Virus record (IMG/VR): IMGVR_UViG_3300005541_000007
Span: 16,386-80,385 of that record
DNA length: 64,000 bases
Direction: 5' to 3' (one strand)
DNA from: a virus
Shown: in pieces, positions 31,783 through 42,470 of the stretch
Layout: the number at the start of each line of letters is the position of its first letter
Position numbering within the stretch: the stretch's first letter is position 1
Notes under the pieces: model-generated
What the model was told of the DNA's origin: nothing
Databases searched by the model: none
Seen by the model: the letters and a program-made list of their open reading frames with translations, nothing else
Made by a program: the position numbers and the translations under genes

Positions 31783-34700
31783 ATGGCTGGTAACGAACAA
31801 GTATTTGTTGAATTAGGAATAGGTTTAAATCTACAAGAAGCCGAAAAGGTTAAAAAGGGTCTTCGTGACATTCTTTCAGAAGGAATGGCTACTAATGCAT
31901 TTTATAGACAAAATGCAGCAGGACAGTTTATTAATCAAAGAGGACAATTTGTTTCTCACAGCGAGGTAGGTACCTATGTAGGGCGTCAAATGGCGCTAAG
32001 TGCTGCGGCGAGTACCGGACGTATAGACTCATATATTCCAGGATCAGGTAGAGGTCCTAATTTTACTAATGTATATGGACAAAATACACAATCCGCAGAT
32101 CAAGCATATAAAGTTGCAATAAGAAATGCAGAGAAATTACAAAAAGATTTAGATAAATTACAGCAACAAACCGCAAATAGGGTAAATTCTTCCATCAATC
32201 AACAAGTAAAAGATTTTGAAAAAGCAGAAAAACTTAAAACACAAATAGCAAAAGCAGAATCTAATGCACGAATAAAACAAGAGGAATTAGAAGCTGCTAA
32301 AAAATTAGAAATACAAAAAAAGTTTCAAGCACTTTCTCCACTAGGAAAACTAAATGCATGGATGCACGGCGGTACTCCACAAGCCATAGAAAATGCAGGA
32401 CGTGCAGGTTCACCACCAATCGTACCTTTTGGAAGAGGAAATAATTCTCTATTTAATGAGTTTAATCATCGAACTACAAATGTTGCACAACTTGCTGGAG
32501 TATCTTTATATGGATTAGGTGCTGTAGGTGCTGGAGTATACGGAGTAAAACAATCTTTTGATGCTGCTGCTGAAATGAAACGTTCAGAACTTGCACTGAC
32601 GGGAATTGTAAATACTTATTATAAATTTTTAGATGCACAAGGTAAATCAGTATCTAATGCAGAAAATCTAAATCGTGCAGTTCAACACAGTCACGAATTA
32701 TATCAAAAAATTGCACAAGTAGCACCTAAAGCATTAATGTCAACACAAGATTTGGCAGATGTTTATACTGCTAATTTAGGATTACTTGCATCTAAACGTG
32801 GAGGGATTACATCGGGAAATAAAGCGGGATACAATGAAGATCAAATGCTTGAAATTATATCTAAGGTTGCTGAACTTAGAGGATTATTTGGTGACCAAGC
32901 AGGATCATTAACAGCTAATTTACAACCTTTTGGTACGGGCGTATTAAATAGACGTTCTGCTAGAACTCTACAAAATATCGGACTATCAACAGATACATGG
33001 CAATCTACTGCTAAAACAGAAGGTCCACAAGGACTATTTAATTTATTTGAAAAAGCAATAGAAAAGTTTAAACCAGTTCTAGATTCAATTGCTAATTCTC
33101 CCGAAGGTAAGATGAAGGAATTAGATGCTGCTTTTGTAAAAATGAAGCAGACTATTGGCGTAGAACTTATGCCAGTAATTCTTCCTTTTATGGAACGATT
33201 GTCTGCATCAGTACAACGATGGGTTTCATCCGGGGCGGCTAAAAGATTTGGGGATGATGTAGCGGGAGTATTAGCAGCACTAGGTAAAGTAGCAACCGGC
33301 ACTATTTCTATTCTTTCAGGGTTTAAAGGAAATTTGGCTGAAGTATTAGGTCTAGCGGGTTTTCTAGGAGTAGTAGGAGTATTTGTAAAAGGAATGGCGG
33401 TTAAAGCTGTAGAAGCTAGAGCCGGGGTAGTAGGATTTCTTGGAGTTATAGGATTATTAGTTACTGGATTATTTACTTATATACAACAAGTAAGAGAGGG
33501 CCAACAAGGAATTGAAAAAGGTGCTATTGGACTTAGTGGACAACTATCTGGAGTAAGTCCTATGCAAATAAATGCTGCTGGTATGCAATTAAATCAAGAC
33601 TTTCCCGGGGGAACAGGATTTTTACCACAAGCACAATTAGCAACTGAATATTTAGGGGTTACAAAGGCGTATAATCAAGCAGCTAGGCAAGCGTATAATA
33701 AAGAACAACAGTTATTTAAAGGTGTACCTGGAGCAGGAAGAGAAAGTTTTGAATCATGGCTAAATAGGCAATCTGGTAAGACACGCGGGGAAGAGGCTAT
33801 AGGACCATATGTAGCAGCACTTAGAGAAACAGGAAAATACTTTATAGGGCAAGAACCGAATGATGCCGCAGTTGCCGCAGAGTGGAATACATATTGGTCT
33901 AGTGAACATGCAAATTTAAATAAACAACAAGATGCGTTAAGTGCATTTGAAAAAAATAATGCTGGATTTATTTCAGGATTACCCCTAACAAATAAAGCAG
34001 CATATCTTTTAGCTATGTCTCAACGTGGTAAAAATATTAATTCCGCTATATCCTCCGCTAATTCATCAGTTGTAGGTACTGGGGGAGTAGGGGGAGCAAG
34101 TGGAATTATTGGAGCAGCTTTTCGAGGAACAAAACCTTTTAATGTGGTTGGTAATACTGATTTAACCCCCCCACCTAAAGTCACAGGCGGTGACCCAGGA
34201 ATACAATATACTACACCAGATCGCTCAGATACTATTATGGCGATTGCTAAAGCACAAGCAGATGTAGCATTTAGTCAAGAATACATTGATGCAATGCCAA
34301 CCAATACACCGGCAGATCGTATTGCTAAAGCTTCTGCAATTATGCGGTTACAACAGAAACAAGAAATACTAGCTAGGGCGCAATATAGAGATAAAATGCA
34401 GGGATTATCGGGTGATCCCGTAGCATTTAAGAAAGGGTTACAAGTATCTCCACTACCTGATGATCCCGCTACTGCTTTTAAACTATTATCACATAATACT
34501 AAAAATCAAAATGAAGCATTACAAGCATATAAAGATGAATTAAATAGACAAGAAATATCTAAACGTGCAGCATTACGAGGGTCAAGAGAAGAATTACAAG
34601 CGGGATTTTCAGAATATTCGCGCTTAGCTACAGCGGGAGCAGCAGGAGTAGCAGATAGTTTTGCATTACGTGGAACATTAGCAGCAGGAACAGGTGGAAG

Positions 34701-36222
34701 TGCTACTGCTGTTTATAGTGCTAAGATGCAAGAATTAAATCAACGAGAAGTTGAAGCACGTATTAGACTTAATGAATCGCGTAAACTACAATATATGGGA
34801 GCATTTATTTCTGGTAATGGTCCCGCCACACAAGAAGCAACTAATGCTATGAATGCAGAACTTGCTAAAATAGCAGTAGAGAAACAAACAGTAAAGTTTG
34901 CATATAATAGAGAACAGGCACAATTTACTACAGAAATGGCCTTTAACGCAGCACAGCGAGGTATAGGAATATCCTCGCTGGGAATGAGTAGTCTTAATTT
35001 CGCGGGACGTAGAAGTATTGCAGAAGCTACATTTAATGCAGAGATAGCAAGAGCTAACGGTACATATAGCCCACAGGAGCGTCTAGGTAACCCACAGACA
35101 GCCGCAAGATATATAGATGCAGTAAACTCAGCACGAGCAGCATACACTAAAAATTTATTTGAAATTAATGCTTCCGCAGGACAAAACGAAGTAGAAATGT
35201 TTATGGCCGCACATGCTGAAGGGATGGGCCAATCAGGACCACAAGGACAAATAGCATTAAAGAATTATAGAATTGCTTTAGCTAATCAAAGAATTAAGGG
35301 CGCTAATCTATCAACACCAGAAGGAGTAAAAAGTGCCGAATCAGATTCCTTATTAATTCAAGCAATAGAAAAGCAAATTAAAGCTATTGAAGCAAATACA
35401 GTATATCTAGGAATATTATCAGGTAAAAGCTTAGAAGCAGCAAAATCTGCTGCATATGGAAGTGCGGCACCTGGATTTGTCGGTTCAATGGCAGACACAT
35501 TTAATACTCAGGCTGCATATTATACAAGTTTACAGGGGGATGATTTAACAAAGTTTGCAGCAGCTAGAGGCGTTAGAACTGTAGGAAGAACACCTGAACA
35601 AATACGAAATGATTTACAGATTCAAGATTATGGTTCAGCGCATAAAGGATTTCAATTAGGTGCAGCAGCAGATGCCGCTGTAGGGGCGTTGATGGGACCA
35701 AAACGAAGTCTTACTATTGGAAGTGTAATTGAAGCCGTAGGAGGAAGTCAAAACTCATTGTTAAATAATGCATTAAGAGATATTCAACGACAAGGAACAT
35801 CAGTAACTAAAAATGGAGTAACCCTTCCAGGTAAATTAATTAATGGCGGTAATATCGGAGATTATGGACAAATACTTGCATCAGTGATTGGTGGTAATCT
35901 TGGTGGAGATTCTAGATCGGGATCAAGTATTGGTGGTGCAATTGGCTCAGGAATAGGAAGTATTATTCCAGGATTAGGAACGGTTACTGGTGGAATTTTA
36001 GGTACATTAGGTGGTGGACTTATTGGTTCATTATTTGGTAGACAAGAAGACCCCGCTACAGCCGCTTATCGAAGAAAGATCGCAGAATTACTTACTAGAA
36101 TTGATAAATCTTTACGTCCCGTAGGAGATTACTATAGAACTAAGGTTAATGTTTATTCTGCTGCTTCAGCTTACGTGGGCGGTAGAGCATTAGGCGCGGG
36201 TGATCGGTTAGGTGCTATTTAA
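31783..36222 (+). CDS. Tape measure protein
   Basis: This 1479-residue protein is the longest in the window and directly follows the tail chaperone. It has N-terminal coiled-coil stretches (NAEKLQKDLDKLQQQTANRV), an amphipathic and hydrophobic region near residues 510-570 (LAEVLGLAGFLGVVGVFVKG, VVGFLGVIGLLVTGLFTYI), long Ala/Gln-rich helical segments, and a Gly-rich C-terminus (GSGIGSIIPGLGTVTGGIL) that could insert in membrane. By the general rule of about 1.5 angstrom per residue, the tail would be about 220 nm long. No peptidoglycan hydrolase domain is evident. AAGAAGAA precedes the ATG. Confidence 0.9.
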   Translation: MAGNEQVFVELGIGLNLQEAEKVKKGLRDILSEGMATNAFYRQNAAGQFINQRGQFVSHSEVGTYVGRQMALSAAASTGRIDSYIPGSGRGPNFTNVYGQNTQSADQAYKVAIRNAEKLQKDLDKLQQQTANRVNSSINQQVKDFEKAEKLKTQIAKAESNARIKQEELEAAKKLEIQKKFQALSPLGKLNAWMHGGTPQAIENAGRAGSPPIVPFGRGNNSLFNEFNHRTTNVAQLAGVSLYGLGAVGAGVYGVKQSFDAAAEMKRSELALTGIVNTYYKFLDAQGKSVSNAENLNRAVQHSHELYQKIAQVAPKALMSTQDLADVYTANLGLLASKRGGITSGNKAGYNEDQMLEIISKVAELRGLFGDQAGSLTANLQPFGTGVLNRRSARTLQNIGLSTDTWQSTAKTEGPQGLFNLFEKAIEKFKPVLDSIANSPEGKMKELDAAFVKMKQTIGVELMPVILPFMERLSASVQRWVSSGAAKRFGDDVAGVLAALGKVATGTISILSGFKGNLAEVLGLAGFLGVVGVFVKGMAVKAVEARAGVVGFLGVIGLLVTGLFTYIQQVREGQQGIEKGAIGLSGQLSGVSPMQINAAGMQLNQDFPGGTGFLPQAQLATEYLGVTKAYNQAARQAYNKEQQLFKGVPGAGRESFESWLNRQSGKTRGEEAIGPYVAALRETGKYFIGQEPNDAAVAAEWNTYWSSEHANLNKQQDALSAFEKNNAGFISGLPLTNKAAYLLAMSQRGKNINSAISSANSSVVGTGGVGGASGIIGAAFRGTKPFNVVGNTDLTPPPKVTGGDPGIQYTTPDRSDTIMAIAKAQADVAFSQEYIDAMPTNTPADRIAKASAIMRLQQKQEILARAQYRDKMQGLSGDPVAFKKGLQVSPLPDDPATAFKLLSHNTKNQNEALQAYKDELNRQEISKRAALRGSREELQAGFSEYSRLATAGAAGVADSFALRGTLAAGTGGSATAVYSAKMQELNQREVEARIRLNESRKLQYMGAFISGNGPATQEATNAMNAELAKIAVEKQTVKFAYNREQAQFTTEMAFNAAQRGIGISSLGMSSLNFAGRRSIAEATFNAEIARANGTYSPQERLGNPQTAARYIDAVNSARAAYTKNLFEINASAGQNEVEMFMAAHAEGMGQSGPQGQIALKNYRIALANQRIKGANLSTPEGVKSAESDSLLIQAIEKQIKAIEANTVYLGILSGKSLEAAKSAAYGSAAPGFVGSMADTFNTQAAYYTSLQGDDLTKFAAARGVRTVGRTPEQIRNDLQIQDYGSAHKGFQLGAAADAAVGALMGPKRSLTIGSVIEAVGGSQNSLLNNALRDIQRQGTSVTKNGVTLPGKLINGGNIGDYGQILASVIGGNLGGDSRSGSSIGGAIGSGIGSIIPGLGTVTGGILGTLGGGLIGSLFGRQEDPATAAYRRKIAELLTRIDKSLRPVGDYYRTKVNVYSAASAYVGGRALGAGDRLGAI

Positions 36223-36933
36223 ATGTCAGTTTCCGGCTTATTTAACATTGAAGATAGATTTATCGTTCAAGGTGTGCAATTTGGTTGTACACCAGGATCA
36301 TTTGAACCAGTACAACAATCTATGTATCAAGTAAGGTCTAGAACTACTCCTATGCTTTATGGGCGTAATTTAACTGTAGTGCAACGGCCTGAAGATGTAG
36401 GAGGAAATGATATTAACTCTAGACAAATATATCATCAAGCATGGGAAGCTACATGGGATGCAGATTCTTTTATGTATGCAGATATGAAAGATTTTTTAAT
36501 GAATTTACAAACTACCAATACTTCCTTCTGGTTACAATATGACGACCATATGAGTAGAGTAGGAGGATATTTAATTCCCGTAGATACAACTTATCTTACA
36601 TATGCAACACCCACCTATCCAATAGAACCATTTGCTAATACTCCTACTACACCACAATCTTATTCAAATCATATCTATGTAGACGGTGTACCTATATCAG
36701 CAGGGTATACTGTAGATAATGAACGGGGTATAGTATTGTTTGGTACACCTTATACCTCTAGTAATGTATTAACTATGGATTATACATGGAAGTGTTATTG
36801 TAGAATTTCTGAATGTGTGTTAGAACCTGTGGATTATCCTCAAGGAATATATGTTGGTAAGGTACTTTTTCAGCAGATGCCGCCCAACAACTCAGATACC
36901 GCGTGGAGTATACAAATTCCTCTGAACAGGTAA
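36223..36933 (+). CDS. Distal tail/baseplate protein, copy A (putative)
   Basis: This 236-residue protein begins right after the tape measure stop. It shares length, order and many positions with the next gene: FIVQGVQFGCTPGSF here and FIVRGVQFVTSPGKW there, then TTNTSFWLQYDDHMSRV and ETNTPFWLQFDDEMSRT. Both continue into a region with GYTVDNERGIVLF-like turns and a CRIS/CRIT strand. The position after the tape measure fits the distal tail (Dit) ring, where host-facing tip proteins attach. The role is inferred from gene order. Confidence 0.6.
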   Translation: MSVSGLFNIEDRFIVQGVQFGCTPGSFEPVQQSMYQVRSRTTPMLYGRNLTVVQRPEDVGGNDINSRQIYHQAWEATWDADSFMYADMKDFLMNLQTTNTSFWLQYDDHMSRVGGYLIPVDTTYLTYATPTYPIEPFANTPTTPQSYSNHIYVDGVPISAGYTVDNERGIVLFGTPYTSSNVLTMDYTWKCYCRISECVLEPVDYPQGIYVGKVLFQQMPPNNSDTAWSIQIPLNR

Positions 36934-36936
36934 ACC

Positions 36937-37701
36937 ATGTCTACTACGCTATTTCCAAACGTTTTCATCGTAAGAGGCGTCCAATTTGTAACTTCCCCCG
37001 GCAAATGGACTGCTATTAATCAATCTCCTTACGGCGTTAGAGAATCAGTTGTAGGTACCGCCGATGGTTCTAATTTAGTAACTGTGCATACTCCAGCAGA
37101 TATTCTTAATACCGGAATAGGAATATCACAAAGAGTAAATAAAAACCAAGCATTTACAGGTACTTGGGAACAAGGATCATGGATGGATAATACAATGTAT
37201 AATTACTTAAAACAATTGTATGAAACTAATACTCCTTTTTGGCTACAGTTTGATGATGAAATGTCTAGAACTGCTAATCCTGTGATGTTTGCTAATCCTA
37301 GTGGAGATTTACAAACATTTTTCTCTCCGACATATCCAGCATTTCCGTATGGATTTACGCCTTCTAATATTGCTTTTCATTCTGAATCTATGGTCTACGA
37401 TACGACTAAGTTTTTTATAAATAATGTATCAGGTGTAGGTGCTTTAACCCTATTATACAACCAAGAATTTGGGATATATAAAACTAGCGCACCACTCTCA
37501 GCAGGAGCAATTTTTTCAGGATTATATACTTGGAGACTATATTGTAGAATTACAAGTTTTATTATGCATGGTTTCGGGCTTGCGGACCATGTTTACAGCG
37601 GGTCCGTAACGTTCGAGGGTTTGAAATTTCCATACTTAGACGTGGATTATTATAACATAATTATCCCCGGACTAACTACAAATGTATGGGAGAATAATTA
37701 A
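36937..37701 (+). CDS. Distal tail/baseplate protein, copy B (putative)
   Basis: This 254-residue paralog of 36223-36933 diverges most in the C-terminal third. Two different Dit-like subunits could form a hetero-ring or two stacked rings between tail tube and tip. The stop overlaps the next start (TAATG), so it is co-translated with the tail-tip gene. No enzymatic motif is visible. Confidence 0.6.
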   Translation: MSTTLFPNVFIVRGVQFVTSPGKWTAINQSPYGVRESVVGTADGSNLVTVHTPADILNTGIGISQRVNKNQAFTGTWEQGSWMDNTMYNYLKQLYETNTPFWLQFDDEMSRTANPVMFANPSGDLQTFFSPTYPAFPYGFTPSNIAFHSESMVYDTTKFFINNVSGVGALTLLYNQEFGIYKTSAPLSAGAIFSGLYTWRLYCRITSFIMHGFGLADHVYSGSVTFEGLKFPYLDVDYYNIIIPGLTTNVWENN

Positions 37702-40439
37702 TGTCCAACATTCCGAACATAGATGCCTATCTAGCCTCTGGCAACTTGGAAGTCACGGACACATTCAACGCGTATTCATTAACTATTAATCCTTGTTATG
37801 CGAACCTGCTGGACGAAAGCGTTGACACCGATGATATACCATACGCACTCGGCACCACATATGAAGCAGTAGTATCAGCACAAGGACCATTACATTATTA
37901 TAGACTAGGCGAAACAACAGGAACCTCTGCTGCTGACATAGGAAGCAATCCACAAGCAGGGACTTATACAGTTACCATTACTGGAGCAAATAACTTTTCT
38001 AGTTCTTTACCGGCTGAAGTAGGAACAGACTACTCTAAATACATGAATTTTTCTCCACTAGGTAATCTAATACTACCACCAGGAATAGCAGATGACTTTC
38101 TTCTTAATGCAGAAAATAATAATCCGTGGTCAGTAACATTTTGGATTAGATTCCCATCTTCAGTATATGGAATATTAGGAGCAGATAGATTATTTGATGT
38201 TTATTATTCCAATCCTTATGGTGGAACTGCTGCATTTAACCTTAATGGTAAATATAAACACATCACTAATACAGTAATTTTAACGCAAGGCGGTGTAGGA
38301 GACTTAACCGCCGATTCTGTACAGTGTGGAGATATGCAATTAGATACTTGGTATCACGTTGCAATGGTAAATAATAACACTGGTAATTCTACAACATCTA
38401 CAGGAACTATATTCGTAAATGCTGTAGTAGGACAACAAATTGCAATTCCTACAACTATATTTAGCCGTGGTGCTATTGGAGGAAGTAGAATTTTTTGGTG
38501 GGGCGCTGATACTACAGATCATTTAGCTCCCGCAATGTATATAGATGAAATTGCCTTATTCAATAGAGCATTACTTCCATCTGAAGTTACCCTACAACAT
38601 TCTACAGGTGCAGCATTATCTGCTACAACTACAGGAGGGCAAACAGTTACAGTAGGTAGTCAAGCTGCTACATCTACAGTGTTGAATGTTATGTCCACCA
38701 CAAATATACTTAATCAAAATGGTGGAATAGGAATTGAATTATATATTGGAACTAATCCTGCACAAGAAGTGGAAACAAGCAATGTATTAAATTCTACGCA
38801 AACAACACTACTTACGGGGCTAACAACGGGCACAGGAACGTTTATGGGCCTTACCGCGCCTCTTAGTGGTACAGACCTTGCATCAACTAATTCAACAAAT
38901 GCTGCACCCGTAGTTACATCAGCAACACACAATTTTGTTGCAGCAGATGTAGGGCAAGCAATTGATATTACAGTCGGGACAAACTGGATACAAGGTATTT
39001 ATACAATTATTAGTTGTGCTGCTAATGCTGCTACTCTAGATCGTCCGTGTGGTACAGTAGCATCAATTACTTCAGGCACATGGAATGAAGGCGCATTAGT
39101 TAGAATTAACTATATTCCACCATTGCAATATGGATCGTGTAATCCCTATACACTTCCAACATTTAATGCAGCAGTTGATATTACGGGATATGTAGCAGAG
39201 GATTTTTCAGTAACCTATTCTAGAAATAACGTTACATCATCCGCTACCCTAAATGGAGTAGATCAATATGCATCAGAATATTTAGCTAATCTATTACAGC
39301 CAAATACTATGGTTAGATGGCAACGTAGAGTTATAAATAAAACAGAAGGACTAGACACAGGATTTGTAACCTATGCAACATTATATGTTAATGGACCTAT
39401 AGGGGAAGCAGTAGATGCTACTACGGGGGAAAAGAGATTACCCATTCTACTTTCAGGCGTAACTAAACTACTTAGTTTTGATATTGTTAATTATCCAGTT
39501 ACACCAGATTTAATTCATGTTCCACGTACAGCAATGGTACAAACTTACTCTGATGGAAATATTACAATCTATCAAGTATTAAGAGCAGGATCAACTAGCG
39601 CATATTATTACAACTGGGCAACAGCGCCTACACCTAGAATGTGGGCATTAAAATTTAGTCATGTAGGTAATGACGTAGTTTCTGTTGGAGATACAATTCC
39701 CATTACTACATCTAATGGAAATATACAAACTGTCGGTGGAGCAGGAGAGGTAATTTTCAATACTAATTACCTTACATCAGCATTTTATGATTCATCACTT
39801 AAAGCAGGATTTGGATTAGGCAATCCTCAAGAAATTGATATTGATTTTTATCGCTATGCTACTTATGAAGATATTACAGTAGCACCGTTTGTAAGTGCTG
39901 CTGTTGTAAAGGTAGGAACTCTTATTTCACAGGCTACTTTTACGGTTAATAATGCTACAGTAAATGGAATTACTCCTTTAATGGCGGGGCAAACATACGC
40001 AGGAAGAACTATTTTTATTAAATCAGGAAATAGTTTAGGACGTAGTTTTAAAATAGTTACAGAACCCGTTACAGCAGGAGGAAGTAATATGAAATTTAAT
40101 GTAAAAACTATTGATAATCAATTATATGATATTACTACAATGTCTATGACAGCGGGAGACTTAATTCAAATTACTGACGCTAATATGATTCAAGATGCAT
40201 TATTAAAAGTATTAACTAGAGCAGGATTTCAATTTCAAAATTCTTCTGATCCTTTTTATGCAGTAATTACACCACCACCAATTCCAGTGCAAGTTCCCCC
40301 ATTTGATTATGTGTATAATAATAACATTAGAGAAATGGATTTATTTAATGAAATTATACAATATGGACCTCCCAACTATTTTCCAAGAGAAGAAGCGGAT
40401 GGTTCTTTAACAATCGCTTCAAGAGTACAACTAGTTTAA
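37701..40439 (+). CDS. Tail-tip hub protein with LamG-like lectin domain
   Basis: The 912-residue protein is modular. Residues about 55-305 resemble a concanavalin/LamG-type domain (HYYRLGETTGTSAADIGSN, WSVTFWIRFPSS, DTWYHVAMVNNN, MYIDEIALFNRALLPSEV), normally a carbohydrate-binding sandwich. About residues 390-465 form one copy of the 75-residue module shared with connector and tail tube. The remaining C-terminal part looks like a baseplate hub (ITGYVAEDFSVTYSRNN, NIREMDLFNEIIQYG). The lectin domain could grip host glycans. The gene ends directly at the ATG of the next, which may carry the rest of the hub. Confidence 0.65.
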   Translation: MSNIPNIDAYLASGNLEVTDTFNAYSLTINPCYANLLDESVDTDDIPYALGTTYEAVVSAQGPLHYYRLGETTGTSAADIGSNPQAGTYTVTITGANNFSSSLPAEVGTDYSKYMNFSPLGNLILPPGIADDFLLNAENNNPWSVTFWIRFPSSVYGILGADRLFDVYYSNPYGGTAAFNLNGKYKHITNTVILTQGGVGDLTADSVQCGDMQLDTWYHVAMVNNNTGNSTTSTGTIFVNAVVGQQIAIPTTIFSRGAIGGSRIFWWGADTTDHLAPAMYIDEIALFNRALLPSEVTLQHSTGAALSATTTGGQTVTVGSQAATSTVLNVMSTTNILNQNGGIGIELYIGTNPAQEVETSNVLNSTQTTLLTGLTTGTGTFMGLTAPLSGTDLASTNSTNAAPVVTSATHNFVAADVGQAIDITVGTNWIQGIYTIISCAANAATLDRPCGTVASITSGTWNEGALVRINYIPPLQYGSCNPYTLPTFNAAVDITGYVAEDFSVTYSRNNVTSSATLNGVDQYASEYLANLLQPNTMVRWQRRVINKTEGLDTGFVTYATLYVNGPIGEAVDATTGEKRLPILLSGVTKLLSFDIVNYPVTPDLIHVPRTAMVQTYSDGNITIYQVLRAGSTSAYYYNWATAPTPRMWALKFSHVGNDVVSVGDTIPITTSNGNIQTVGGAGEVIFNTNYLTSAFYDSSLKAGFGLGNPQEIDIDFYRYATYEDITVAPFVSAAVVKVGTLISQATFTVNNATVNGITPLMAGQTYAGRTIFIKSGNSLGRSFKIVTEPVTAGGSNMKFNVKTIDNQLYDITTMSMTAGDLIQITDANMIQDALLKVLTRAGFQFQNSSDPFYAVITPPPIPVQVPPFDYVYNNNIREMDLFNEIIQYGPPNYFPREEADGSLTIASRVQLV

Positions 40440-41882
40440 ATGGCATACGATCACGATATTTCACAATCTACAGCGGCTACCTCTAAAGATAGTTCAGATT
40501 ATGGTATTTACACAAGAGTAATTTGTCAAGGACAAGGAACAGGTAATTATAATGTAGGAACTAGTGCCGCTTATAGTGCTACAGGTGGAGGATCATATGC
40601 AGGATCATATAAAACAGATCAAGTATATCGTGCAACTACAGGAATATCTACTACTGTAACAGGCGTTAACACCGCAGGAAGTAAAATCCTAAACATGGGA
40701 AGTACTACAGGAATATTGCCTGGAATGTCTCTATATATTAATATCGGTGTAGGTCCAACATTTCAAGTATGTGTTGTAGATTTTATCAACTCTACTACTC
40801 AGGTAGGACTCATAAATGCATTATCATCTACTACAGCAGGAACAGAAATTATTCATGTCTTCAATACAGCACCACAAGGAAATGCTTATACAGCCGGGAC
40901 AGTAGATTATTTCATCAATCAAATTTTTGATACACAAGCAACTACACCTGAAGTAACGTTTAATGGTAATACTACACCGCCTTTTGATTATGGAAGAATA
41001 TACGATTCAGAAAGTTCTCTATACACAAGATCATGGACGATGGCTGATTCTGATATATTTTGGGTAGATTTAGGCCGTAATCCTGCTACTGGTAATGCTT
41101 GGTTAATTGATTTTCTACAAATAACAAGTTTTAATCCTTTTAAAGATAATACTACAACACCTACAGTACCACAAACTGTTTATATTTACTATATGACAGA
41201 AGAGGATTTTGTGGCACAAACAGGCTATTATCCTCCTGTTAGTCCTGCTACTGTAGTGAGTGGTAAAGCCATTGTTGATCCTATTTTATACAATTGGATG
41301 GGAGGATTTTTTATTAGAGATTCATCCGCGTGGACACTTCTTACAGATGTTATACAAATGCAAGATGGACAAACTAATATAGATGTATCACAATTTATAA
41401 AACAACGAGCGACAAAACTAAGATTTTTAAAGATAAGATGTACACAACCTTGGTATCAATTTCCTAATTCTGGAATTACTGGGGGTAGAGCAGCATTTGT
41501 TATGTCCGGTTTTAATGTATGGCTATCTAGAAATATTGTAAGAACTGCCGAATATGGATATTCACCTAATTTTAATTCCACTGCTAATCTTGCTACAAGA
41601 GCAACTTTAATGCGTAGAACAATGGTGCTTGAAAACAATATTGCTATTACTGACGGTACTACAGCAGCACAATTTGCATTAAACGATCTAACTGAAATGG
41701 TTACAGACTTTGTTCCAATTAATTTTGCTGTAGAAGTTTCTCCATTACAACTTTTCGATACGGTACAATATATAGATGCTGAAACAAATATTACTGAAAA
41801 ATTCTTTGTTTCAGAAATTACTCTTAATCGTAATGGACCGCATACATGTACAGCAATTGACTACTCGGCTGTTCTTCAGTAG
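40440..41882 (+). CDS. Tail-tip/baseplate protein
   Basis: This 480-residue protein starts with zero spacing after the hub gene. Its C-terminus (FVPINFAVEVSPLQLFDTVQ, FFVSEITLNRNGPHTCTAI) resembles the last domain of phage hub proteins, where ring subunits close the tail. It may be the second half of a hub that is one protein in other phages. The middle contains DPILYNWMGGFFIRDSSAW and LRFLKIRCTQPWYQF, predicted beta-sandwich. AGGAG overlaps its stop and serves the next gene. Confidence 0.55.
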   Translation: MAYDHDISQSTAATSKDSSDYGIYTRVICQGQGTGNYNVGTSAAYSATGGGSYAGSYKTDQVYRATTGISTTVTGVNTAGSKILNMGSTTGILPGMSLYINIGVGPTFQVCVVDFINSTTQVGLINALSSTTAGTEIIHVFNTAPQGNAYTAGTVDYFINQIFDTQATTPEVTFNGNTTPPFDYGRIYDSESSLYTRSWTMADSDIFWVDLGRNPATGNAWLIDFLQITSFNPFKDNTTTPTVPQTVYIYYMTEEDFVAQTGYYPPVSPATVVSGKAIVDPILYNWMGGFFIRDSSAWTLLTDVIQMQDGQTNIDVSQFIKQRATKLRFLKIRCTQPWYQFPNSGITGGRAAFVMSGFNVWLSRNIVRTAEYGYSPNFNSTANLATRATLMRRTMVLENNIAITDGTTAAQFALNDLTEMVTDFVPINFAVEVSPLQLFDTVQYIDAETNITEKFFVSEITLNRNGPHTCTAIDYSAVLQ

Positions 41883-41888
41883 GAGAAT

Positions 41889-42470
41889 ATGGCCGGTAAT
41901 TTAATTGGTAATAGTAGATACCCAAGAATTAGAAAACTTGATAATAATACAGTTATCACACGAAAACTTATAGATCAAGCTAATGTTACCACAACTGTAG
42001 TACAACAATTTGGTGGAGGAATATCTGGTGGTGGAGTAGCACCATCAAGTAATACCGGAGGATCGGGAACTACAGGACTTGCTTATGCACAAGTTACAAC
42101 AGTATATACTGATTTAGCTACAACTAATGGTAATAATGCAACTCCTACTGTAACATCTGCATCATATACATTTACAGCAACAGATGTAGGAAATTTTATA
42201 ACAATTACATTAGGAACAAACTGGTTCCCAGGAACATATAATATTAGTAGTATTTCTGGTGGTGGAGCGGTATTAAATGAATCTTGCGGAAATACAGCGT
42301 CTTTAACATCAGGAACTTGGTTTGAATTTGCTTCTACTGCAACTAATACATTAGAGCCTTTTATTACTGGGGATACAGGTATAATAGTAATGAATAATGC
42401 CGCAGCAACACAATTAATTTTAAGATATGAACCTATTAATAATCCCCTATTTATGTTGGAGTGTTTCTAA
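41889..42470 (+). CDS. Small tail protein built around the shared beta module
   Basis: This 193-residue protein has a basic N-terminus (RYPRIRKLDNNTVITRKLID), a Gly/Ser linker, and one copy (about 73-148) of the 75-residue module found in connector, tail tube and hub. Its C-terminal strand region ends IINNPLF-like. It is probably a minor tail or fibre-attachment protein. It directly abuts the next gene (TAAATG). Confidence 0.55.
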   Translation: MAGNLIGNSRYPRIRKLDNNTVITRKLIDQANVTTTVVQQFGGGISGGGVAPSSNTGGSGTTGLAYAQVTTVYTDLATTNGNNATPTVTSASYTFTATDVGNFITITLGTNWFPGTYNISSISGGGAVLNESCGNTASLTSGTWFEFASTATNTLEPFITGDTGIIVMNNAAATQLILRYEPINNPLFMLECF

